A stretch of DNA of 64,000 bases from positions 13,872,157-13,936,156 of the forward strand of contig OU015566.1 in NCBI GenBank assembly GCA_907165135.1. Direction: 5' to 3'. Each line of letters begins with the position of its first letter. The first letter of the stretch is position 1. Under the pieces are notes generated by a model. That model did not search any database. It saw only the letters and a program-made list of their open reading frames with translations, and had not been told where the DNA came from. This DNA is from Oikopleura dioica (taxonomy: Eukaryota; Chordata; Appendicularia; Copelata; Oikopleuridae). Positions 49,101-60,659 of this stretch are shown here, in pieces. Made by a program: the position numbers and the translations under genes.

Positions 49101-49353
49101 TTTATTCGTTTTTGAACTTGCTAGTTATTTTGTTTCGTGAATACAAAAGACGGTTCCGGTTGGGGCTGCGGTTTGAATGAGGGTTTTATGTTCGCCATTG
49201 TTGCGGCTGTGGATCCTTAATCGTTACCTTTGAGCCATTGAACCATGTAGCGATCTTCTTTCTCGTTCCCATCGACGCGGCATTGGAGTGTTACTTTTTC
49301 GCCGATGATCGCTTGTACTGCTTCTGGTTCCGCGCCGAAGCTCAATGTTGAGC
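40110..49353 (-). CDS. KIRREL: Kirrel/IRRE-like immunoglobulin-domain adhesion receptor
   Basis: Ten exons found: 49353-49228, 48160-48009, 47224-47042, 46357-46184, 45075-44815, 43558-43052, 41622-41495, 41226-41058, 40802-40693, 40322-40110. Five Ig domains: Ig1 (EKVTLQCRVDG, MVQWLK, then RYSAAIGASDYSLTIDN, DEDQFECQITPAGLRSK), which is diagnostic of Kirrel/nephrin; Ig2 (VRCIATDSKPQTNLQW, LSCLAENPALGATP); Ig3 (SLTVQCLSESNPPATSFSW); Ig4 and Ig5 on one exon (NYRCIAESPLGNAE, FECLVENELGTS). Then a membrane helix (FGIVFGILGFGLIFCLALCV) and a cytoplasmic tail ending SVSHV, a class I PDZ ligand like the THV of vertebrate Kirrels. All phases fit except for one base missing in a C run at 47175-47178. 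The exon with the signal peptide, ending in phase 1, was not found and lies above 49353. Kirrel proteins mediate heterophilic cell recognition in nephrocytes, muscle and neurons. Confidence 0.88.
40367..40675. repeat. Palindromic AGGTCA array in a Kirrel intron
   Basis: About 300 bp made of repeated GGTCATTTGAGGTCACGTGA-type palindromes: AGGTCATTTGAGGTCA, TGACCTCAAATGACCT, AGGTCACATGACC and CACGTGACCTC. More than a dozen AGGTCA half-sites are arranged as DR4 and inverted repeats. It lies between the last two exons. Confidence 0.75.
41268..41478. repeat. ATGAGTCAT palindrome array
   Basis: At least ten copies of ATGAGTCAT/ATGACTCAT within about 210 bp, in the Kirrel intron 41227-41494. TGAGTCA is the AP-1 consensus. 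A second array is at 45110-45245. Confidence 0.8.
42622..42808. mobile_element. ~185-bp foldback with TTTAAGACCACCCC termini
   Basis: GGCTCATTTTAAGACCACCC (42622 on) and GGGGTGGTCTTAAATTGAGC are inverted ends around TTTTGAGTCGAAAATT repeats. The termini match those of the tRNA-bearing repeat at 35262-35600. Inside Kirrel intron 41623-43051. Confidence 0.65.
45110..45245. repeat. Second TGAGTCA array
   Basis: At least seven TGAGTCA motifs plus ATGATGAGTCATAT-type palindromes in about 135 bp, directly upstream (minus-strand sense) of the Ig3 exon in the intron 45076-46183. Confidence 0.75.
45901..46034. mobile_element. Palindromic MITE, GGTTCC family (copy c)
   Basis: Carries AAAATTTCGACAAAAAATTT at left and AAATTTGTCGAAATTTTTTT followed by GTCGGTTCCAGACACCTTCC at right, around GGCTTCTGATTGGTTGAAAA. 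In the Kirrel intron 45076-46183. Confidence 0.8.
48240..48492. repeat. Three consecutive TTAAGGGTATCAACAG hairpins
   Basis: AAGGGTATCAACAG and CTGTTGATACCCTT alternate at about 48248/48300, 48345/48385 and 48428/48478, making three adjacent stem-loops with different loops. In the Kirrel intron 48161-49227. Confidence 0.8.
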
Positions 49354-49437
49354 CTAAAGTTTATCGTTAGATCATGTAAGACAAAACAAAAAAAATGATG
49401 ACATAAAAGATTTCCAACAGAAAAAAGAAGTCTCCAT

Positions 49438-49601
49438 TTTTAACCCATTCGCGCGGGGCGGGCAATAATCGTGCACGAAAATTAACCTGTTTACTCTTTA
49501 GACCAATTTTTTGGCATCAATCTTGGGCGAAAGACTTGACCAAAAAATTGGTAAAACGGCTAAACAGGTTAATTTACCTACTCCCCGCGCGAGTGGGTTA
49601 A
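49438..49601. mobile_element. 164-bp foldback with TAACCCATTCGCGCGGGG termini
   Basis: TTTAACCCATTCGCGCGGGG at left and CCCCGCGCGAGTGGGTTAAA at right, with inner arms TTAACCTGTTTA/TAAACAGGTTAA and ACCAATTTTTTGG/CCAAAAAATTGGT. A lone left end is also at 47257-47278. Confidence 0.75.
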
Positions 49602-50610
49602 ATTGAAAAAGACTCGATTAAAATTAAGGAAGCGCCTAAAATCCGAGTTCTAGCGTGCCAGATAACGGCGGTGGAACATTTTTCGATAAGGCGAGTAATC
49701 GAAAACGTTAAGGGAGCGATAAGAGAAAGAAATTGGTTATTCTCAATACACTGAAAAATCTCGAACAACCCTTTGAACCGCAAATAAACGCGTCGAGAGC
49801 GCGCTAGAATTATGATTTTATAACATGTTGGATCCAAAATTAGAAACTTGACAGTTTTACAGACTCGTTTTTGTATATTCCAAGCGCTGTTTCCCGAAAA
49901 AGGAGCAAGAAAGGCGCAAATTAACGGGCCAAGAAATGGAAATGAAAATAAAGCGGAAAATAAAAAAAATTGAAAGGCGGTGGTATTTTTTGCTTCCGCA
50001 GAGTGCCGCAGACCCGGAAATCGAAAAAGATGACTGACGATTTAAGAAGCTGCTTCTTTTTACGAAGGAAAGGCTTTTGGGAGCATATGCTTATACCCAC
50101 GCAAGTAGGAGAGGATTAAGGGAGTAGCCAATTTTGGGATAGAAACGTCCTCAATTCCGTTAGATCTTTCGGTATATTTGAATTTAAGGACCTCCCTGTT
50201 GATAATTTTGCTTTGATTTTTGAGCCAAAAGTCTTCGATTCTAGCGCTTTTTCGGCTCAAAATTGATCATCAAACTTATCGTTAGGGAGACCCTTAAATT
50301 TTTGACCCATTCTATTAAGGGTGTCAACGACGAAATCTCGAAAACAAAGTTTCATGATTGACCCCCTTAAGAAAATAGCTCAAAAATTTAAGGATCTACC
50401 TCTCGATAAATTTGAGAATCAATTTTGACCCAAAAATGGCCTCAAATGACGATTTCTGGCTCAAAAATCTAGACTTAAAGTTATCGAGAAGGAGGCCCTT
50501 AAACTTAGTGTTGCCAAGAAACATATAGTTTCCGCTTATTTCGAATTGGCGGTTGGTTATCTTGAACTCTCTACCCTTACGATTAGCTGTCTTATGACAG
50601 TTGTGCTCAA

Positions 50611-51656
50611 GACGAATTTCAATAAGAATTTTTCGGCCAAAAATGGCCCCCTTTTTATGTGCTCATATGAAAGAGCGTAAAAGTTATGCTAGAAAAAATA
50701 TTTTTTTGCCCGAGGGCATAAATTATGACTCATAGGTCAGTTTGAAAAATTTTCAAACTCCCCTAAATAGCCTCCGGGCACTTATTTTTCGGGATTTTTG
50801 ACGTCACTAGAATCCTCAGGACATAAGCTTTTGGTAGACCCCTCAACCGCGGTAAACCGCCCGGTTAACCGCGTGGTTCACCGCGGTTCATTTCCTTAGT
50901 CATAGTACACATACCAATATACATATCAATCGACTTCTTTTTGATGCTGGATTAATTTTTGAGCATGAAAACACATGACCGCATGGTCAACCGCCCGGTT
51001 AACCGCGTGGTTCACCGCGGTTCATTTCCTTAGGCATAGTACTCATACCAATATACATATCAATCGACTTCTTTTTTGATGCTGGATTCATTTTTGAGCA
51101 TGAAAACACATGACCGCATGGTCAACCGCCCGGTTCGGGATTGCTGATGAATATTTTTTCAAAAATTGCTTTCAAAACTGAAAATTTTTCAAAGCTGAAT
51201 AATTTTCAAACCTGCAAAACTTTGAAAACTGAGTAATCTTATGAACTAAAAATATTTCAAAACTGAAAATGAACCACTTGGCTAACCGCCCGGTTAACAG
51301 CGGTTCAAAGCGATTCACGCTCTGAATAATCACAAAATGTGGACATATGTATATCAGAATGCTTTTCTACTCAATAGGAGTCTTTAAAACAGATATTTGA
51401 ACCGAACCACTAAGGTAACCGCCCGGTTCAAAGCGGTTCAGAGTTATTCACGCTCTTAGTATCCACAAAATGCTGAAAATGTTTATCAAAATGCTTGAAT
51501 CTACTGAAAATTTTTCAAACTGACCTATGAGTCATAATTTATGCCCTCGGGCAAAAAAAAATATTTTTTTCTAGCATAACTTTTTACGCTCTTTCATATG
51601 AGCACATAAAAAGGGGGGCCATTTTTTTGGCCGAAAAACTCTTATTGAAATTCGTC
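50611..51656. mobile_element. ~1.05-kb foldback element with ~145-bp TIRs
   Basis: Left arm GACGAATTTCAATAAGAATT...CTCATATGAAAGAGCGTAAA...GCCCGAGGGCATAAATTATG...GTCAGTTTGAAAAATTTTC is mirrored by the right arm ending ATTGAAATTCGTC. Inside are two near-identical copies of about 123 bp (from about 50868 and 50991) rich in AACCGCCCGGTTAACCGCG. No transposase frame. A 3-bp CAA on both outer sides could be a target duplication. Confidence 0.8.
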
Positions 51657-52516
51657 CAAGTGAGCGAAAATTAAATGTGAGCTTGGCTTAGAAAGTGGCT
51701 AATGAGTGGTGTGCTGGTTCGGCCCCTTACTCGCCACAGCTTGCAGCTCTAAAACTCCTTTCGATAAGGAAGGGGAAAGCAAAACAAAGCGAGCAGAGAA
51801 CGGACACGGGGATACTTACACAGTTTAGACAAAAATTGAGAGATAGTGTTAGAAGCTGAACGGAACAGATGCCAACTTAAGGGTCACCTGGCCACTTTAG
51901 ACGCTGGCTAAATCGAATGCCAAAAATGCTTTCAAATCTTTTGCCAGAATTTTTGATGTTGGAGCTTGTTTTCGAGTCGAAAATCATTTTAAAATTGAGT
52001 TGCGCAAATTTCATTTTTGAACTTGGCGCCCAAAATAAAGAAATATAATTGGTTAATTTTGAGCTTTTCTGTTTAAATGTTTCTTTTAGAAAAATTTCGC
52101 CAGCTTGTTTTTTCAGCGCTAGAATCAGCAGAAAATGGAAAAAATACAAAAGTCGGCTTCAACCTTTTTCTTCAGTATTTTATCACCATGTTAACTTTTG
52201 TCCACAAACGCTCAGCAAAAAGTTATCTCGAATCGTTTTTTCGAGAAGCGGCGATTCTGCTGAGAGACGGCCAGGCTCGTAGAAAATGGGATGAAGATAC
52301 AAACAGGGCGATAACGCCCAAGCAACGCGGCGAGAGAAAATTTTAATCGCAAACTGTTTAACCCTTGCATGCATAATATTTGGAGCGAGTGTTAGGCGCA
52401 CTGGCGAAAAAAAAAAGAGACAATCTGATCAGCAATACCGAGTCCTACCATATTTGTTCCAGTAGGTTCCTTTTATTTTCATCCTTTTCTGATCAATTTT
52501 AGTTTTTGGCGCCAAG

Positions 52517-53057
52517 TTTAACCGCATGGGACAGATCGGGGGATAGAGGCGCTCGGACAGAAGGTGTATTCCACTGCACTTAAGAAAACTACTGGTCGGA
52601 TAAACTTGAAAATTATACCCAATACTAATTTTGGGGTGTAGATTTCAAATCCGCTATCAAAATTTGCATAGCGCTTTTCCTTATTGCAATAAAAATGCCA
52701 TTTATCTCAGGGGGGTTTCAAAAATTATCTCTTATTTAGATTTCTCGAAAAAGTAAATTCAATATTTGAAATCAGCGATATGGAAAACATATAAAACCCC
52801 TTTTAGTAGACAAAATTCTTGATATTGGTTCGGTTTCAATGTGCAAACACTCAGCGGGAGGGCAATTAGGCCGCATATAATCCGGTGCAGAGGGCGGTTG
52901 GTAACCGATAATTCCTTGAAACTTATCAGACCTGCTCCAATTATATGAAGGAACAACCATTTTAATTTTTATCTAATTTTGACAATCCGTTCGGAAGTTA
53001 TTTAGCTGAAAAGTCCTTAAGTGCAGTGGAATACACCTTCTGTCCCATGCGGTTAAA
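52517..53057. mobile_element. 541-bp element with TTTAACCGCATGGGACAGA termini
   Basis: TTTAACCGCATGGGACAGA then AGGTGTATTCCACTGCACTT at left is mirrored at 53017-53057. The left arm has a 26-bp insertion (about 52535-52560) that the right arm lacks. The interior encodes only short frames. Confidence 0.75.
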
Positions 53058-53214
53058 AAGGAACTTTGCGCAACTATTTTTTTTTAATTTTCGAGTCGAA
53101 AAGCTTCCTATTTTCGCTTTTTTATTGTGGCCCTAAATTATGATCCCTTTTGATCCCCGAGCGAAAAACAAATGTGAATGTCAATTTGCCCTTAGTACAC
53201 TTTTACGATGGGAA

Positions 53215-53520
53215 TCAAGATTTATCGTCGTAATCAATTTCAAAGGGCGGATAACAGTAAACCCTTGTCAGTCCGAGATGCGCTAAATGAAAACTTGACT
53301 TCCGGTTCGTAAGTCTGACACTTCGTAAAAACCCCACTATTTTAATGATGTCCGGATGTTCTAAAAAAAGGAGGATTTGCATCAATGGCTCCGAAAAATC
53401 GACTAAATGATGATGAAGGAAATACGCATCGTTGAATAAAACAACACTTCTCTTTGGGTTAAAAACCGCTTGGTTCTCCAGAATCGGGCGGTTTTCTCCT
53501 GAGCTGGCTCTGAGCAAAGT
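53215..53520 (-). CDS. Possible terminal exon of an unrecognised gene
   Basis: Open frame of 101 residues after a CTGCAGCTCAG acceptor, ending in TGA. Residue mix looks protein-like (VVLFNDAYFLHHHLVDFSEP, LTRVYCYPPFEIDYDDKS). I cannot name a family, and no upstream exon was found. Between 53521 and 56513 I see no gene, only AAGGGTATC-type motifs. Confidence 0.3.
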   Translation of the reverse strand, partial: TLLRASSGENRPILENQAVFNPKRSVVLFNDAYFLHHHLVDFSEPLMQILLFLEHPDIIKIVGFLRSVRLTNRKSSFHLAHLGLTRVYCYPPFEIDYDDKS

Positions 53521-56513
53521 CTGAGCTGCAGAAATTCTATGATTCTAAAGGGGTTCACGCGAATCGGCACCCACCAATTTCCGTGGTTGCGTAAGTAAAC
53601 CTCACAGGTGCTACTCGACGAGGGGGACTTAAAATTTTAACCCATCGTCGTCCGATCCTTCTCGCGTGCGATAATGCTCACTTCTCGCACAAACAACAAG
53701 AAGAGTGAACTGTTCGCAGTTTTCGTAAGTGTTCTACAAAAAAGGAGCCACAGATGCGGAAAGAGGTTAAAACGGGAAAGCAAAGCGCCGGGGAGTTTGA
53801 TTATGCCGCCGTGGAGATTAATCAGGACGGGAAGGGGTTAGAAAAATGCATTTCAGGGTTCATTGAAGAGGTTGCCTAAATCTTTCTTTGATGCAACATT
53901 CTGATTTTCATCAAAAAAGGGGCGCTCAGGCCTGGAAAGGGTTAATCATTCGTTCAGGAAGATATTTTATATTGACGAAGAAATGATTGTATTACAGTAT
54001 TACTGTAAAATCGTGGTGGAATCTCAAGAGCCCCGGAAGGAGAAAATTATTTATACAATGGATTCATTTTCATTCTGGTTGAATAAGAATTTGCATTGCC
54101 GAGTGGACGACCCTTCAGATGCAGCTTATTCACACAGGGCGCAATCACTGTATTTCAGTCCTAAGAAAACAGCGATAAGGAATCTCAAGAAATCTCCAAG
54201 AAATCGAAAATCGAAAAAACGATCGAAATCAGAATTTTCTCAAGATTTTTAATCGCCCTGTTCAAATGCCGTGTTCAAACAAATTGACCTCTGTAGGTTA
54301 TTTCTAGAGTCTCCTGCCATGTTCATTTGTCCATTTTGTCTCCCACCAAGATAGTCTCCCGCCGAGCAGGTCTCCTATCAGCCGATTCGGCACCCCGCTG
54401 TGACACAGACAAATTTGGCAAGTACCAATTTGAGCGAATTGTCAACATGCGAGAATTTTTCATTTTTTCTCATGAAAATTTCAAATTTTTAACCCAATTT
54501 CCCGCCCACGAATTTCTTGAAATTAAGGGTCTCCCCGCTTTTTTGGGTCTTTTGAGAATTTCCACGACAGTTTTATATTCTGCCCGACGCCAGAAATAAA
54601 CGTAAAAATGGGATAATCCGCTCCTAAGTAGTCCAAATAATATGCCTGGCAAATTCTAGTGCCTGAGTTGGGAAATTTTGAAAAGCGCATTAGAGGATCA
54701 GAATGCGCACAATTTGCGCAAACAAATACGTCAACGCCGGAATATACGAAAAATTTAATTTACTAAAGAAGGCTTTTTTACGAAGAGTCATTGGATTCAA
54801 TATACCGTTTATAATGGTTTTAAGGCTCTACCACTCGATATCCAGGCAAAAAACTTTTCATACAAAAAACTGTTATTTGAGGATCATACAGTCAATTATA
54901 CGATAGAAATCCTCTGAAAAAACGAATAAGGAAGAGATACCCTTAAGAAAAATACCGAAAATAAGGGTGTATCAGTCGAAAAATTGAGATTTTTAACCGT
55001 TTTTCATGATTTTTTTCTCACAAATTTGCAATTTCGAATTTGTAAATATCGGCTGGTAGAACCTTAATTCCACAAAAAAAGCCTCTGAAAACGTGTGGCA
55101 AAAGTATTCATGTTTTTTCCCGTGAACCATGTTTACGAATACTTTGTTGTCTTTATCCTTGTTTTACCAAAAACGGGTCTTGTTTGTTATTCCGCGCATT
55201 TTTTCCCGAAAGATGAAAATTACGAATTTTGCGAGTTTCACGAATTAGCGGTTTGAAAAGTTGAAGAAAAAGTGCACGGGATAATTTGATTGCATGAAAA
55301 ACTGAATGCTTTTTCGTCATCGCGAAAATTGAAATTATCATAAAACAATGTTTTGCGTTTTTGAGACTGTCATTTTTTCATGTTCTGGTCGGGCGCCAAT
55401 GTATACTCTTAAATTTTGTTCCCACCTCGAATTATTAAATAAAACAAACGAAATCAAAAAATTTCGAATTTAGCAAAGAAAATTTTTTAATAAAACATGA
55501 TTTTTTTCTTAAGGGTATCACTAAGAAATTGAGCCAAAATGAAACCGAGAAAAGAGGGAGATACCCTTATTTTTTTCGCGCGAAAATCGATGCTTTTTGA
55601 ACTTGAAAACCTGTTATTTGAAAATTAATTAGCAATCAAAGGGTACACCCTTAAGGTCAACCCATAAAATTAGTTTTTCTACGCGCTTGATTGATAATTA
55701 AAAATTACTCCTGGCAAAGAAAAATCAATCCAATCGCTTCCAATCCATCAAATCATCACTCAATCTCCCCAATTTTTCAATTTTCCGAAATCACGAAATT
55801 ACATGGATACCCTTAATTTTACGAAAATATTCTTCAATTTTTTCAATGATCTTGAATCTTCAAAAATGAGATTTCATGCTTCCCCATTATCGATTTTTTA
55901 TTATTCTTTTTTGCCGAGTACATTCATTTCATTAATGATTAAGGGTGTATCCCGTACCTTTTACGGCATACAAAAGCATGCAAAATAATATCATTTCTTC
56001 GTTTTTCGTTTTTCGTTTTTTTTCAGCAAAATCTCTTTTCTTTTAGCTCGTTTAGCTCTGTTTTCAAAAAAGAAGAAGGGTTGCTTCGTTAGTAGTAAAA
56101 AAAATTAAGGATCCACCTTAGATTGTTGGTGCTTTACAATTGTATTTTTTTTCGATCCCGAGAGCGCGCGCGGGGACGGAGCGCGGCGCGGTGGAGCTCA
56201 AGCGCGCCAGCTACGAGAGAGTCCGAGCGGCGCGGATTCTGGCGCTAGCGAGGTGCAACGGAGAAGACAATGGTCTCGGGCTCAGACGAGGCAAGACTTG
56301 GTGGAGGGGGGTAGAGAGCTGGGCAGAGAGGGGGAAGATCGAATTATATGTTATGGGAATCCAAGATTTAATGCAAATAAATATGATTTGAAAACATGAT
56401 TTTAAGATTTTGGCTATCAGAATCTATTTCGATATATACGACTCGAAAAATTATTGCAATACAAATTAGACTAGACTCTGTAGTAAAGTATGCAGTAATA
56501 TCCACATAAATTT

Positions 56514-57519
56514 ATTATGACGTCAGGGGTTGTCCACTTTGTGTCGGGGTCAAAACTTCGCACCTGGAAAGAACGGGCAGGATCTCCAGCCGAGCAAATA
56601 GGATGCAAGGGTCGGCCGACATGTGCTAACTCCTGCAGAGACTGCTCTCAGCGCAAAATCGGAGCTGCACTCGGCACGAGATGTGTGAGCCATTGAGTAA
56701 ATATGATCACAGGGCAGATTGAGCTCAAGATTAGGATCAATCTCAGCCGCGGATAAGCTTCAAATATGAAAAAATGGAAAACTCAAAAATAAAAATTGGT
56801 CAATTCTTGCCTCAAGGGGTAATCAAGGGCGTAGATTCCGATTTCGGCGTCAAAACTGACTTTAAAAGATCCCCACCACGGTTTTGGACGAAATGGTCCT
56901 CGCACGGACCAAAATTGTGAAAACCAGGGTTAAGGGAAGTAAATATTTTTTAATTAATCTTACCCTACCGAATTGTCATTTTTAGCCGACCCGCCAAAAC
57001 ACCTCAGGAACCCTCACCCTAACCCTAACCAAGAGTTTTTAAAAAATAGCTAAGCGATAGATATCTACAGTTTTTTTTTTTACTTTTTTCAAAACTTCAA
57101 GGCATTTCTGCGCGAAAGCTAATTTTTTGACTCTCGTGCCTCAGGAGGTGTATAATAAGTTATTATTAATAACCTTTCTTTCACCCTTATTTCGCCAATA
57201 GTAAGCTAAAAATTAGAAGATTTGTCCAACTTATATTTTTTCGCATTATTGTCAATAATTTATTGAGACTTATACGCGGCTGAGCTTGATCCTGATCTTG
57301 GACTCAATATGCCCTGTGATCATACACTGTACTTACTCAATGGCTCACACATCTCGTGCCGAGTGCAGCTCCGATTTTGCGCTGAGAGCAGTCTCTGCAG
57401 GAGTTAGCACATGTCGGCCGACCCTTGCATCCTATTTGCTCGGCTGGAGATCCTGCCCGTTCTTTCCAGGTGCGAAGTTTTGACCCCGACACAAAGTGGA
57501 GTGTGCCTGACGTCATAAT
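56514..57519. mobile_element. ~1.0-kb foldback element with ~240-bp TIRs
   Basis: The left arm begins ATTATGACGTCAGG and runs through GTCGGGGTCAAAACTTCGCA...GGCCGACATGTGCTAACTCC...GAGATGTGTGAGCCATTGAG to about 56755. The right arm (about 57275-57519) is its near-perfect complement ending CCTGACGTCATAAT. The interior of about 510 bp is AT-rich with a telomere-like CCCTAACCCTAACC. No transposase frame. Confidence 0.88.
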
Positions 57520-58152
57520 TTTGATTCAAAATTAAGGGTGTTTCTCCTCTATTTCTGAGAAAACTGGAACAAGTCGAAAAACCGTAGCTTGAGAAGAAAT
57601 ACAGTTGGAACATACTGAAACCCGATTAAGGCACCCTTCTTCCGCTCGATTGCCGATCAAAAAGCCCGTATCTAACGAGAAGCGATAATCAATAAGTTAT
57701 TGTCATTGTCAATAATATTGACAATAACGCAAAACCTGCAGTTTTCTTCTTCTTCTTCCCTGCTGCGCAAATTTTTTAATCTTCATCAAGTCTAAAAGAA
57801 ACATCTTGATCCGGCGGGTGCCGTTTACCAGTGCCCCTCGCTGCGTGTGCATTTCCGTTTTATTTTTTAACAACAGGAACAGATTGGGAAACAGGCCAAT
57901 TTCTCTCCAAAAAGGAGGCTACATCCAATTTGCCCGGTTAGAAATTTTACATCACGATGGTTTTTGGAAAGGAGGGGATTATGCTTCAACCTTTTGATTT
58001 ACGAAAAAGGGATGAGCCGAAATCCGGACAGGGGTAAACAGCAATCGCTCTCTTCTCTCTTCTCACAAGGATTTGGAGAGCCAAAACATTTTTATTCCTC
58101 GTTCCGAATTTTTACGGAATAAAAGTTTCGATTCAAAATTCATCAAAAAAGG

Positions 58153-58292
58153 GGTGGTGTCTGGAACCGACAAAAAATTCGACAAATTTTGCGTGGGCTG
58201 CTTCTCGGCTGCTGATTCGCCCGTTTGCCGAATCCAGGCTTCTGATTGGTTGAAAATTTCCACGCAAAATTTGTCGATTTTTTGTCGGTTCC
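58153..58292. mobile_element. Palindromic MITE, GGTTCC family (copy d)
   Basis: Best-preserved copy: GTGTCTGGAACCGACAAAAA and TTCGACAAATTTTGCGTGGG at left, CCACGCAAAATTTGTCGATT then TTTTGTCGGTTCC at right. Confidence 0.88.
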
Positions 58293-59679
58293 CCCAAAAG
58301 GTCTTTACAGTACATCTTTACGTAGTTTGAGGCGACTGTAACTGACTGTAATGGTTTTACTGGCTCTTAGTCGAATCGAGCAGATACAGTTATTGCGGCG
58401 AGTGTACCTAAAGACGTGTTTCTAATAAAAGATAAAAGAAGTCCCGCGCAGGCCAATTCGTTTTTCTGCCAGACAGCTAAATTTATCCGACAGTTTGAAA
58501 CGGGCGTGACAGGGCTCTTTTGTGGAAGGTGCGATTCTTGAATCATTAGCCGGCTTATCAAAGCTCTCAAGGGCCCACAAGTCAGATCGCCGAGTGTTTG
58601 CCCATCCCTCTTTTCCGTTCTTTATCCTCTTCAATCACGGCCCGAGCGGGAAATTTTCGTCATATTTGAACGCTCCGAATTGCAGCTCTTTGAAGAAATA
58701 TCGAGGACGATGGAAATTTTTGAATGATTTATTGACTTTTACGCTGATGGCTGGCCAAATTTGTCATAGTACTAAGAAAGCATCAGGGTTAGGACAAGGG
58801 TTGAAATCTGATTGGCCTACAGGCAAAAAGCGGAAATTTGATTGGTCAAAAAGTTTCTCAAAATTTTTGCTAAAATAATTGATCAAAAATTGTCGATTCT
58901 TGCCATCTTCCCTTTTTCTGTCTAGTAGACTTTTTCTGTCTAGTAGACATTTCTCAAAAAATGTCTGCCAGACTTTTTTTCAGACAAAAGAAACTCTTTC
59001 GGCAAAAAAGAATTCGTTATTTTTCGCGATAAAAGCCAATTGCCGCTTTCTACGGAAGAGCTTTTCGTTTGAGCTCTTTTAGAGCAGCATCGATCCTCCC
59101 TGCCGCGTTCCCAACAAATTATCCGTTGAGTCGATTGTGCTCTTTAAAATTCTCAAAATTAGATTTTCAAATTTCCAACTCGATTTCGCCGATAAAAGGC
59201 TGCCCACTCTTATCGCCAAAACGAGCGCTGAGGTACTTTTCGCCATCTGCTTCAGTAAAAAGAAAGATAAGGGGCAAATAACGCGTAAAATTAAAGATGC
59301 GCGGTAGTTAGCCTCACTTTTTATCACGCAAATCGTGTAAAGAGGGGGACTGATTTTGAGGAAAACAAGAGTAATTGGCAATTATTGGGGATTTTGGAAT
59401 GATGAACTTTTTTGCCACGTGACTCAGTATCCTTTGAGCTTTTCATCAAAAATATTAAGGCTCTTCATTTTATAAGGCTCTCAAATTAGTTTTCAACTGA
59501 AAAATAAGGGCGTCACTGTACTAAGATTGAAAAATAACTAAAAAACGTTTGCCGTCTGAATTAAGGGAGTCATCATGAATAGCGTTCTTTTTCGAACTTT
59601 GACGAGTAGAATTAAGATTGTGACACCCTTATTTTTCTTCTCAAAATAGAGTTGAGACCCTTATCTTCAAAAAGAACTT

Positions 59680-60132
59680 ATGCCAACCCTCTTCAATCTC
59701 ATAAAACACCTTCATTTTTTCGAAAATTTATTCAAATTTAATTCAGCAAAGAAGATTTTCGAAACTAGGTTCACCAACCAAAGGTCAGGGAGCTTCGATT
59801 CACCTGGGCCCGTTCTTCAAATCATTTGGCCGTCCTCCAGTGTTGCGGAATTGACCTGGACGTGTCCTCAATGTGAAATTAATGTCCCTCCTCTTGGAAT
59901 ATTTTTCTTTGTCTGCGAGACATGTTCTTTTCTTTCAATCAAGCGCATGGATTCCAAGTGGCTTGTGGTTGTTTTTATTCCGAATTTGATAGAACCCACT
60001 TTTCAAAAAATAATTAACGAAGCTGGAAAAGAAAGCTTGGAACTTCCTGCAAGAAAGAAATTACGTGTCTATTTGACTACGTACTCAGGAAAGGCGCCTT
60101 TCCTTGTTTGGCTGGACGCGGGAAGCATTTAG
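59680..60132 (+). CDS. Possible protein with a paired-Cys (CPQC...CETC) element
   Basis: Single-exon frame of 150 residues from ATG 59680. The second two thirds look genuine (WTCPQCEINVPPLGIFFFVC, KWLVVVFIPNLIEPTFQKII, LRVYLTTYSGKAPFLVWLDA), with two CxxC pairs that could bind zinc. The pattern is reminiscent of zinc-ribbon-containing OB folds, but I cannot assign a family. The first 45 residues are less convincing, so the true start may be in an upstream exon. The flanking 57520-59679 holds only repeats and short frames. Confidence 0.42.
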   Translation: MPTLFNLIKHLHFFENLFKFNSAKKIFETRFTNQRSGSFDSPGPVLQIIWPSSSVAELTWTCPQCEINVPPLGIFFFVCETCSFLSIKRMDSKWLVVVFIPNLIEPTFQKIINEAGKESLELPARKKLRVYLTTYSGKAPFLVWLDAGSI

Positions 60133-60659
60133 GTTGTTCAATGCAAAATGCATTTTTTCGTTTTAAAAAATGTTGCTTTTTCGTAATTATCTTTTGAGGG
60201 CATTTTCGAACAACAATTTTTCGTCTTTTTCAAAGTTTTTGAAACCGCTTTTCTTTTTATTTATAAAATACAATTAACCCCACCTGCGCTAGAATTCGCT
60301 CCCCGACCGCTACATGCGTGTCAAGGTTAAGGAGGCCTGAAACCGCAGAGGCTAGAATTTTCTTTTTCGAAAATTTAATTTTTCAAATTTTGCGCGATTT
60401 TATTTTTCAAATTTCGCGGTCAGGAGAGGTATTTTATTTCACACGCGTGAAAAAATTGCGCGACTGTTTCCAAGTTTAAAATGGGGCCCTTTGAAGTTTG
60501 GACGCACGTGACTCGTGACCGGTTTATTAACCGGCAAATTAGGTGCTCCACCCTTACCGAAAAAGCGGGGTCTTTTGATGAGCTTATTTCAAATTTTGGT
60601 ATTTTAATTTGAAAGTATTACCATCCATAATTGCAAGGGCTTTTTTATCTTCCGAACTT

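Noticed and set aside
52049-52346. Overlapping frames on both strands near 52 kb
   Set aside because: Composition is ambiguous, no homology is recognisable, and they sit between foldback elements.
58522-58878. Plus-strand frame of 118 codons
   Set aside because: Low-complexity Lys/Ser/Phe mix, no motif, no splice context.
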